Origin: Bacteroides sp.
GTDB lineage: Bacteria > Bacteroidota > Bacteroidia > Bacteroidales > P3
Assembly: GCA_023662825.1 (NCBI GenBank)
Contig: JAMPIH010000010.1
Location: 25,737 to 89,736, forward strand
Direction of reading: 5' to 3'
DNA length: 64,000 nucleotides
Shown in pieces: positions 41,292 to 48,565 of the stretch. The notes beneath the pieces are model-generated. The model did no database searches, was not told the DNA's origin, and worked only from the letters and a program-made list of their open reading frames with translations. The translations under genes were made by a program, and so were the position numbers. Numbering within the stretch: the first letter of the stretch is position 1; every line of letters begins with the position of its first letter.

Positions 41292-42047
41292 ATGAAATAC
41301 AATACCGAACGGAGACCCTTGGTCTATACCGAATACGGCAGAGGCATTCAGGACATGGTGGATTTTGCCGTCAAGATTCCCAGCAAGACCGCCCGCAACC
41401 GCGCCGCCCAGACCATCCTCCACTTTATGGAAGTGCTCCATCCCCAGGTCCGCGAGTTGGACGACTATATGCACAAGCTCTACGACCAGCTTATCATCAT
41501 GAGCGAGTTCAAGCTCGACATCGACAATCCCTACCCCGCTCCCGAACCCTACAAGGAAACGGCTTCGGTAAAACGGGTGGAAATCAACCAGACCCCCATC
41601 AAGTTCCGCTACTACGGCAAGACCCTTGAGAACATGATCCTCAAGGCCGCCGAGATGCCCGACGGAGCCGAAAAAGACGCCGCGCTGAACCTCATCACGG
41701 TGCAGATGAAGAAGTCGTACTACCTGTGGAACGACGATATCCTGAGCGATGACCTGGTGGCCGAACACCTCCATATCATCTCGAACGGCAAGATCACCTA
41801 TACCGAGGCCATGAAAGGCGAAGTGTATTCCTCTTTCTACAACAAGCCCAGCCTGGAACGCAAGAACAAGTATATCAACGTAAGCGCCTACGAAAACACA
41901 AGCCGCCGCCCCTACCGCAGCAACAACGGCTACAGCCGCAGCAACGGCAACAGCGGAGATACGGGCACGCGCCGCTATAACAGCCGCGACAACGGCCAGG
42001 GCTTTACGCCGAGAAACTCCACCTACAAAAGAAGGAGGCCGTTTTGA
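41292..42047 (+). CDS. DUF4290 protein with basic, low-complexity tail
   Basis: 251 residues. The first 190 or so match DUF4290, a Bacteroidota-specific domain of unknown function (YNTERRPLVYTEYGRGIQDMVDFA, NRAAQTILHFMEVLHP, NDDILSDDLVAEHLHIISNGKITY). The last 55 residues are rich in Arg, Ser, Asn, Gly and Tyr (RRPYRSNNGYSRSNGNSG), an RGG-like disordered tail that suggests RNA or ribosome contact. It is always found before murA in this phylum as far as I recall; here its stop overlaps the murA TTG start. Confidence 0.8.
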   Translation: MKYNTERRPLVYTEYGRGIQDMVDFAVKIPSKTARNRAAQTILHFMEVLHPQVRELDDYMHKLYDQLIIMSEFKLDIDNPYPAPEPYKETASVKRVEINQTPIKFRYYGKTLENMILKAAEMPDGAEKDAALNLITVQMKKSYYLWNDDILSDDLVAEHLHIISNGKITYTEAMKGEVYSSFYNKPSLERKNKYINVSAYENTSRRPYRSNNGYSRSNGNSGDTGTRRYNSRDNGQGFTPRNSTYKRRRPF

Positions 42048-43351
42048 GTTCGTTCTCCATTACCGGCGGAAAACGGCTGTGCGGATGCCTTACCCCGCAA
42101 GGCGCCAAGAACGAGGCCTTGCAGGTTATCTGCGCCTGCCTGCTCACCAAAGAGCGGGTAACGATCCACAACGTGCCCTTGATCCGCGACGTACTCAAAT
42201 TGGTAGAGCTCCTGCAAAGCATGGGCGTAAAGGTTGAACGCCCCGATGAACACACCTTCGTTTTTCAAGCCGACGATATCGACGCAGCATACCTGCACAC
42301 CGAGGATTTCCGGCAAAAGACCGGCTCCCTTCGCGGTTCGGTAATGACCGCCGGCCCGCTCCTGGCGCGTATCGGCCACACCATCGTGCCCCAGCCGGGC
42401 GGAGACAAGATAGGCCGCCGCAAGCTCGACACCCATTTTACGGGCTTCGAGAACCTGGGGGCCACCGTTTCCTACAATCAGAACGAGCACGCCTTTTACG
42501 TGTCGGGGCATCCGCTGCAAGGCCGCTATATGCTCTTGGACGAAGCCTCCGTTACCGGCACGGCCAACATCATCATGGCCGCGGTGCTGGCCAGAGGCAC
42601 CACCGTTATCTTCAACGCCGCATGCGAACCGTATGTATTGCAGCTTTGCCGCATGCTGGTGCGCATGGGCGCGCAGATACGGGGCTTAGGCTCCAACCTG
42701 TTGCAGATAGAAGGCGTGGGCGAGCTGCACGGAACCGAACACACGCTGCTGCCCGACATGATCGAGGTGGGCAGCTTTATCGGCATGGCCGCCATGACCC
42801 GTTCCGAAATCACGATACGCAACGTGGATCCGCTCAGCCTCGGGCTTATTCCCCAGGTGTTCGGCAAACTGGGCGTGCATACCGAATTCAAGGGCGACGA
42901 CCTCTATGTGCCCGCCCAAGACCACTACACGATCGAAAACTCGCGCGACGGCTCCATCCTCACCATTTCCGACGCGCCCTGGCCGGGGTTCACCCCCGAC
43001 CTTATCAGCATAGCCCTCGTTACCGCGACCCAGGCCAAAGGCAGCGTGCTCATCCATCAGAAGATGTTCGAAAGCCGCCTTTTCTTTGTGGATAACCTCA
43101 TCAGCATGGGGGCCAAGATCATTCTCTGCGACCCGCACCGCGCCACCGTTATCGGCCTGAACCGGGAATCGCCCCTGCAAAGCATCTCGATGGTGTCGCC
43201 CGACATCCGCGCTGGAGTCTCGCTGCTGATCGCCGCCATGTCGGCCGAAGGCACCAGCACGATCCACAACATCGAACAGATAGACCGGGGTTACGAACGT
43301 ATCGACGAACGTTTGAACCATATCGGCGCCGAAATCCGCAGAATCTCTTAG
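42044..43351 (+). CDS. murA: UDP-N-acetylglucosamine 1-carboxyvinyltransferase MurA
   Basis: 435 residues. MurA starts peptidoglycan synthesis by adding enolpyruvate to UDP-GlcNAc. The start is a TTG inside the DUF4290 stop (TTGA overlap) with a strong AAGGAGG six bases before it; no ATG fits. Family blocks: NEALQVICACLL, LRGSVMTAGPLLAR, DEASVTGTANIIMAA. At the active-site cysteine (Cys115 in E. coli) this protein has D121 (PGGDKIGRRKLD). Asp at this site is known to keep activity and give fosfomycin resistance. Confidence 0.94.
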   Translation: MSSFSITGGKRLCGCLTPQGAKNEALQVICACLLTKERVTIHNVPLIRDVLKLVELLQSMGVKVERPDEHTFVFQADDIDAAYLHTEDFRQKTGSLRGSVMTAGPLLARIGHTIVPQPGGDKIGRRKLDTHFTGFENLGATVSYNQNEHAFYVSGHPLQGRYMLLDEASVTGTANIIMAAVLARGTTVIFNAACEPYVLQLCRMLVRMGAQIRGLGSNLLQIEGVGELHGTEHTLLPDMIEVGSFIGMAAMTRSEITIRNVDPLSLGLIPQVFGKLGVHTEFKGDDLYVPAQDHYTIENSRDGSILTISDAPWPGFTPDLISIALVTATQAKGSVLIHQKMFESRLFFVDNLISMGAKIILCDPHRATVIGLNRESPLQSISMVSPDIRAGVSLLIAAMSAEGTSTIHNIEQIDRGYERIDERLNHIGAEIRRIS

Positions 43352-43362
43352 CAACGACCGTC

Positions 43363-45822
43363 ATGGGCACTTACGTGGACGTGCTTTTACCCCTGCCCGT
43401 ACGGCTGGACTTTACCTACGCCGTGCCCGAATCCATGCAGGGACAGCTGCAAGCCGGCATGCGGGTGTGCGTGCCCTTCGGCAAAAGCAAGGTCTATGCG
43501 GGACTGGTAAAGAAGATTCACCAGAACAGGCCCGCCCAGCATCAGATAAAATCCATCATCGCCGTATTGGACGAGGAACCGGTGGTCAACGAGCGGCAGT
43601 TCGCCTTCTGGAAATGGATGGCCGATTACTACCTCTGCACCGAAGGCGAGGTGATGGCCGCCGCCCTGCCCTCCGGCTTCAAGTTGAACAACGAGACCAA
43701 ATTAGTGATGAACCCCGATTTCGACGGGGATGTCTCGAACCTGAACCAACGCCAGCTCGACATCGTTTCCGCCCTGCAGGTAAAAGGAGAGCTCACCATC
43801 GAGGAAGCTGCGCAGGCCTCGGCCCAGGCCAAGGTGTTCCCCTTGGTGCGCGGCTTGCGTGAACAGGGTGTTGTGCTGGTCAAGGAAGAGATTTCGGAAC
43901 GCTACCGTCCCTTGCGCGAGAGTTTCGTGCGCTGGACAAACGAATACCGGAACAACATCGACAAACAGCACGAGTTGTTCGACCGTCTCGAAAAACGCGC
44001 CTTTTCGCAACTGCAGATCGTAATGGCCTATGTGTCGATGTTTCAGCAGGCACAGGACGGCTGGGTAAAGAAAGCCCTGCTGCTGGGCAAGGCGCAGCAA
44101 TCAGGCTCCACGCTGCAGGCCTTGGTGAAGAAAGGCGTGTTCGAAGTTTCCGAACAACAGAAAAGCCGGTTGCAGGAAGATGAAGGCACCGATACGCAAA
44201 ACCAAAACGTACAGCTTTCCCAAGCCCAGCAAGACACGCTCCGACAGATAAAGGATGGGCTTGGCCAAAAGGCGGTCTGCCTGCTGCACGGAGTCACCTC
44301 CAGCGGCAAGACCGAAATCTACATCCAGCTGATACGCGAGGTCTTGGCGCAAGGCAAACAAGCGCTTTTCCTGCTGCCCGAGATCGCACTCTCGGCACAG
44401 ATGATACTGCGTTTGCGCAAGTATTTCGGCCAGGAGGTGGGCGTTTACCACTCGCGCTACAACGAAGCCGAGAAGGTGGAGATATGGAAGAACACCGGTT
44501 CACGCTACCGAATCATCCTGGGTGCGCGTTCGGCACTTTTCCTGCCCTTTACGGACTTGGGACTTATCGTGGTGGACGAGGAACACGAAACCTCCTACAA
44601 GCAGCAGGATCCCGCCCCGCGCTACCACGCCCGCGACGCCGCCGTTTTCCTGGCACACCTGCACGGGGCCAAGACGGTGCTGGGATCGGCCACGCCCTCC
44701 CTCGAATCGTATTACAACGCCCTGCACGGCAAGTACGCGCTGGCCACCCTCTTTACCCGCTACGGGGGCGTACGCCTGCCCGACATCCTGGTGTCTGACC
44801 TGAAGGAAGAGAAGCGGCAGAAAAGCATGCAGGGAAACTTCTCCTCGCTCCTGACCCAAAAGATACAAGACGCCCTGAGCAATGGCAGACAGGCGATCCT
44901 GTTCCAGAACCGCCGCGGCTTTTCCACGCGATTGGAATGCGAGGTGTGCGGGCACGTGCCGGCATGCGAGAAATGCGACGTCACCCTGACCTTTCACAAA
45001 CGCAGCGGAGTGCTGCTCTGCCACTACTGCGGCCATACCGTAACCCAGCCGCAGGTATGCCCCCAATGCGGCAGCCCTGCCCTGCGCATGAAAGGCTTCG
45101 GCACCGAGCGTATCGAGGAAGACCTGCAGCTGCTTTTCCCGCAGGCCAAGGTGGAGCGCATGGACTTGGACAGCACCCGCGCCAAAGGCTCCTACCACAA
45201 GATTATCGACGACTTCCAGAACCGCAAGATCGATATTCTGGTTGGCACGCAGATGGTGACCAAGGGGCTCGACTTCGACAATGTGGCGGTGGTGGGCATC
45301 ATCGACGCCGACAGTCTAATTTCCTTTCCCGATTTCAGGTCGTACGAACGCAGTTTCCACCTGATGACCCAGGTGAGCGGGCGCGCTGGACGCAAGGAGG
45401 GCGGCGGCGAGGTGGTGATACAGACCCACAAGCCCGACCTGCAGGTGATACAGGATGTAATGAACAGCGACTACGCCTCCATGTACACCCACCAGATACA
45501 GGAACGCATGATGTTCCGTTACCCGCCTTTCTACCGTCTCATACGCCTCAGCATACGCCACAAAGACGAGAACGTGGCCGCCGAGGGCGCCAGGTTCCTG
45601 GCCACCGAACTGCGCAAGATTTTCGGAGAACGTGTCCTTGGCCCCGAATACCCAATGGTCAGCCGCATCAACACCTACTATATCCAGGAAATCATGCTCA
45701 AGATAGAGCGAACGCCCCGGATCGAACAGATGAAAGCCCGCCTGCGGCAGTGCATCGACCTGTTCCTGAGCCAGCCCCGCTTCGGACGGATACGCATCGT
45801 GGTGGATGTGGATCCCCAATAA
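43363..45822 (+). CDS. priA: Primosomal helicase PriA
   Basis: 819 residues. PriA restarts stalled replication forks. Walker A is LLHGVTSSGKTEIY, the DEAH-like box VVDEEHETSYKQ, and the zinc-binding cysteines sit in CEVCGHVPACEKCDVTL and CHYCGHTVTQPQVCPQCGS, followed by GTERIEEDL and VSGRAGRKEGGG helicase motifs. The first 100 residues are the DNA 3'-end binding domain (VDVLLPLPVRLDFTYAVPE). It starts 11 bases after murA and belongs to the same run of genes. Confidence 0.96.
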   Translation: MGTYVDVLLPLPVRLDFTYAVPESMQGQLQAGMRVCVPFGKSKVYAGLVKKIHQNRPAQHQIKSIIAVLDEEPVVNERQFAFWKWMADYYLCTEGEVMAAALPSGFKLNNETKLVMNPDFDGDVSNLNQRQLDIVSALQVKGELTIEEAAQASAQAKVFPLVRGLREQGVVLVKEEISERYRPLRESFVRWTNEYRNNIDKQHELFDRLEKRAFSQLQIVMAYVSMFQQAQDGWVKKALLLGKAQQSGSTLQALVKKGVFEVSEQQKSRLQEDEGTDTQNQNVQLSQAQQDTLRQIKDGLGQKAVCLLHGVTSSGKTEIYIQLIREVLAQGKQALFLLPEIALSAQMILRLRKYFGQEVGVYHSRYNEAEKVEIWKNTGSRYRIILGARSALFLPFTDLGLIVVDEEHETSYKQQDPAPRYHARDAAVFLAHLHGAKTVLGSATPSLESYYNALHGKYALATLFTRYGGVRLPDILVSDLKEEKRQKSMQGNFSSLLTQKIQDALSNGRQAILFQNRRGFSTRLECEVCGHVPACEKCDVTLTFHKRSGVLLCHYCGHTVTQPQVCPQCGSPALRMKGFGTERIEEDLQLLFPQAKVERMDLDSTRAKGSYHKIIDDFQNRKIDILVGTQMVTKGLDFDNVAVVGIIDADSLISFPDFRSYERSFHLMTQVSGRAGRKEGGGEVVIQTHKPDLQVIQDVMNSDYASMYTHQIQERMMFRYPPFYRLIRLSIRHKDENVAAEGARFLATELRKIFGERVLGPEYPMVSRINTYYIQEIMLKIERTPRIEQMKARLRQCIDLFLSQPRFGRIRIVVDVDPQ

Positions 45823-45834
45823 ACAAAGATTACG

Positions 45835-45842
45835 TATCTTCG
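45835..45842 (+). promoter_or_regulatory. Candidate -7 box (TATCTTCG) of the PfkB kinase gene
   Basis: The TTCG variant of the -7 consensus, about 44 bases before the preferred ATG. It lies 13 bases after the priA stop; no clear -33 TTTG. Confidence 0.4.
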
Positions 45843-45886
45843 CGGTTTTGGCGCTTACAACTATGCAAACCCATAAAAAACTTTCC

Positions 45887-46891
45887 ATGCAAGGCCGGAT
45901 TCTCGGTATGGGAAACGCCTTGGTCGATCTTATCTTCCAGCTTCCCTCCGACGATCTGTTGGAAAAATGGGGTCTGCCCAAAGGCAGCATGACCCTGATA
46001 GACCAACAGCAGGCGGGCGTTATCCTCAACCATTTCGGACAGACACAGCCGGTGCTGGCAACGGGCGGCTCGGCCTCCAATACCATCACCTCCATCGCCG
46101 CCTTGGGCGGGGGCTGCGGCTTTATCGGGCAGATCGGCAAAAACGACATCTACGGCGATTTCTATATCGAACACCTTACCAAACACGGCATCACGCCTTA
46201 CTTCCGCCGTATCGACACCCCCACCGGAACAGCCATCACCCTGATGAGCCCCGATACCGAACGCACCTTCGCCACCTACCTGGGCGCGGCCGCCACGATG
46301 ACCGAAGACAACATAAGCCGCGACATCTTTTCGGGCTACGGATACTTCCACATCGAGGGCTATATGGTGCAGAACTACGCGCTCTTGGAAAAATCCCTGC
46401 ATCTGGCCCACGGATGCGGCATGGTCATTTCGCTGGACTTGGCGAGCTATAACATCGTTAAAGGCAACCTGAATTTCTTGCGCAGGATCCTGCCCATGGT
46501 GGACGTGGTGTTCGCCAACGAGGAGGAAGCCCTCGCCTTTACGGGCAAGGAGAACCTGGAGGCCCTGAACCTGCTGGCCGGACAGGTGGGCGTTGCGGTG
46601 GTCAAGATAGGCTCGCGCGGCTCACTGGTAATGCACAAAGGCAAACTCTACGTAATCGATGCCGACAAGGTGGTGAAGACCGACAGCAACGGCGCGGGCG
46701 ACAGTTACGCCGCCGGATTCCTCTACGGCATGAGCCGGGGACTGGGCGTGCAGGAGTGCGGCGACATCGCCTCCACGGTGGCCACGCAGGTGGTGCAGGT
46801 AACGGGTCCCAAGCTCACCGCCAGACAATGGGAAGACCTGCTGCCCCGCATCCGTAAAATAGAAGGACGAAACACCCGATGGCCCGAATAG
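45887..46891 (+). CDS. PfkB-family carbohydrate/nucleoside kinase
   Basis: 334 residues from the ATG giving MQGRILGMGNALVDLIFQL, which matches the family start; ATG at 45863 is an alternative. The PfkB signatures are GGSASNTITSIAALGG and TDSNGAGDSYAAGFLYG with the catalytic aspartate in GAGD. The closest known type is the adenosine/ribokinase-like group often annotated simply as adenosine kinase in Bacteroidota. The substrate cannot be fixed. Its stop overlaps the start of dusB by 13 bases. Confidence 0.85.
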   Translation: MQGRILGMGNALVDLIFQLPSDDLLEKWGLPKGSMTLIDQQQAGVILNHFGQTQPVLATGGSASNTITSIAALGGGCGFIGQIGKNDIYGDFYIEHLTKHGITPYFRRIDTPTGTAITLMSPDTERTFATYLGAAATMTEDNISRDIFSGYGYFHIEGYMVQNYALLEKSLHLAHGCGMVISLDLASYNIVKGNLNFLRRILPMVDVVFANEEEALAFTGKENLEALNLLAGQVGVAVVKIGSRGSLVMHKGKLYVIDADKVVKTDSNGAGDSYAAGFLYGMSRGLGVQECGDIASTVATQVVQVTGPKLTARQWEDLLPRIRKIEGRNTRWPE

Positions 46892-47859
46892 GCAAGGTAG
46901 AATTAGGCGATTTCCCGTTGTGGCTCGCCCCGATGGAAGCCGTTACCGACGCCCCTTTCCGCAGCCTCTGCAAGCGGCACGGCGCGGATGTGCTGGTAAG
47001 CGAGTTCATTTCGTCGGACGCGGTGGTGCGCATGGCCGGCAAAAGCCTCTCCAAAATGGCGTTCCAAGCCGATGAACGCCCCACCGGCATTCAGATTTTC
47101 GGACACGACGAACAGAGCATGCGTCAGGCCGCCGAAATCGCCGCCGGATATCATCCCGACTTTATCGACCTCAACTGGGGCTGCCCCGTGCGCAAGATCG
47201 TGAGCAAGGGCGCGGGCAGCGGCATATTGCAGGACATTCCCAAAATGGTTTCGATCACTTCTGCGGTCGTTAAGGCCATGGACGGACTCGGTTTGCCGGT
47301 AACGGTAAAGACCCGCCTGGGCTGGGACGCCTCTTCCAAGCCCATCGTGGAGGTGGCCGAACGACTGCAGGACATAGGCATCGCCGCCATAAGCATTCAC
47401 GGACGCACCCGCGCCCAACTCTACGGCGGGACCGCCGACTGGAGCCTGATCGGAGCCGTGAAGGACAATCCCCGCATGAAGATTCCCGTGTTCGGCAACG
47501 GTGATATAGACTCCGCGCCCAAGGCTCTGCAAATGAAGGAACGCTACGGTGTGGACGGCGTGCTCATAGGGCGGGCGGCCATCGGCAATCCCTGGATTTT
47601 CGAACAGGTAAGGCACTTTCTGGAAACCGGACAGGAATTACCCTTGCCGGGCGTGGAGGAACGCAAGAGGGTATGCATGCAGTTGTTCGAGAAAGAAACG
47701 GAATGCAAGGGGGAACGCGTGGCGGCGCAGGAAATGAAGATACACTACTCCGGCTTCTTCAAGGGGCTGCCCAACTTCAAGCCGGTAAAGATGCAACTGA
47801 TGCTGAGCTCCTCGATGCAGGAGGCACACACCCTGCTGGACAGTTACCGGGGCGAATAA
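46879..47859 (+). CDS. dusB: tRNA-dihydrouridine synthase (DusB type)
   Basis: 326 residues. The FMN enzyme reduces uridines in tRNA D-loops. APMEAVTDAPFRSLC is the N-terminal block, the catalytic cysteine is in DLNWGCPVRKI, and KTRLGWD, ISIHGRTRAQLYGG, GNGDIDS and LIGRAAIGNPWIF bind FMN and RNA. It overlaps the kinase gene by 13 bases, so translation is coupled. It converges on the ftsE-like gene; stops are only 23 bases apart. Confidence 0.93.
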   Translation: MARIGKVELGDFPLWLAPMEAVTDAPFRSLCKRHGADVLVSEFISSDAVVRMAGKSLSKMAFQADERPTGIQIFGHDEQSMRQAAEIAAGYHPDFIDLNWGCPVRKIVSKGAGSGILQDIPKMVSITSAVVKAMDGLGLPVTVKTRLGWDASSKPIVEVAERLQDIGIAAISIHGRTRAQLYGGTADWSLIGAVKDNPRMKIPVFGNGDIDSAPKALQMKERYGVDGVLIGRAAIGNPWIFEQVRHFLETGQELPLPGVEERKRVCMQLFEKETECKGERVAAQEMKIHYSGFFKGLPNFKPVKMQLMLSSSMQEAHTLLDSYRGE

Positions 47860-47882
47860 ACCCTTGGCGGCAGCGGATTTTC

Positions 47883-48563
47883 TTATAATTGCTCGTGGCG
47901 GATCTTTCCGTCTTCGCAAACCAGGATACCCGAAGGAAATTTGGTGATGATCAAAAAGTCGTGCGTGGCCACCAGCACCGCGCAGTTCTGGCTTATCTTC
48001 ACCAAAAGCCGCATGATTTCTTCGGAAGTGTCGGGATCGAGGTTTCCCGTAGGTTCGTCGGCCAGAATGACCTCGGGGCTGTTGAGCAACGCGCGCGCGA
48101 TGGAAAGGCGCTGCTGCTCGCCGCCCGAAAGTTGGTACGGCATCTTGTAGGCCTTGGTTTCCATGCCCACCATCTCCAGCACCTCGCGGATACGGCGGTC
48201 TATGCTCTCCTTGTTCTTCCAGTCGGTGGCGCGGAGCACGAACTCTAAGTTATCGGCCACCGAGCGGTCGGTAAGCAGTTGGAAATCCTGAAAGACCACG
48301 CCCAATTTGCGGCGCAGGTAGGGAATATCCTTCTTAGGCAGGCGCGCCAGATCGTAGCCCGCCACCCTTGCCTGCCCCGAACGCACGGGAATATCGGCAT
48401 AAAGCGTGCGCAGCAGCGAACTCTTTCCGGCGCCCGTCTTGCCGATCAGATACACGAACTCTCCTTTGTTTATCGAAAGGTTCACTTCCGACAGCACGCG
48501 GGTCCGCTTTTGATAGACGTCTAAATTTTCCGCCCATACGACGGGAGTCGAATCGATGCTCAT
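47883..48563 (-). CDS. ftsE: FtsE-like ABC ATPase
   Basis: 226 residues from the ATG giving MSIDSTPVVWAENLDVY. Walker A GKTGAGKSS, signature LSGGEQQR, Walker B VILADEPTGNLDP and the H-loop VATHDF are complete. The VFQDFQLLTDRSVADN stretch and overall length match FtsE, which with the permease FtsX controls peptidoglycan hydrolases at division. No ftsX lies nearby, as is usual in Bacteroidota. The start overlaps the stop of the S74 fibre gene (TAATGATG), so it is translated after it. Confidence 0.82.
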   Translation of the reverse strand: MSIDSTPVVWAENLDVYQKRTRVLSEVNLSINKGEFVYLIGKTGAGKSSLLRTLYADIPVRSGQARVAGYDLARLPKKDIPYLRRKLGVVFQDFQLLTDRSVADNLEFVLRATDWKNKESIDRRIREVLEMVGMETKAYKMPYQLSGGEQQRLSIARALLNSPEVILADEPTGNLDPDTSEEIMRLLVKISQNCAVLVATHDFLIITKFPSGILVCEDGKIRHEQL

Positions 48564-48565
48564 CA

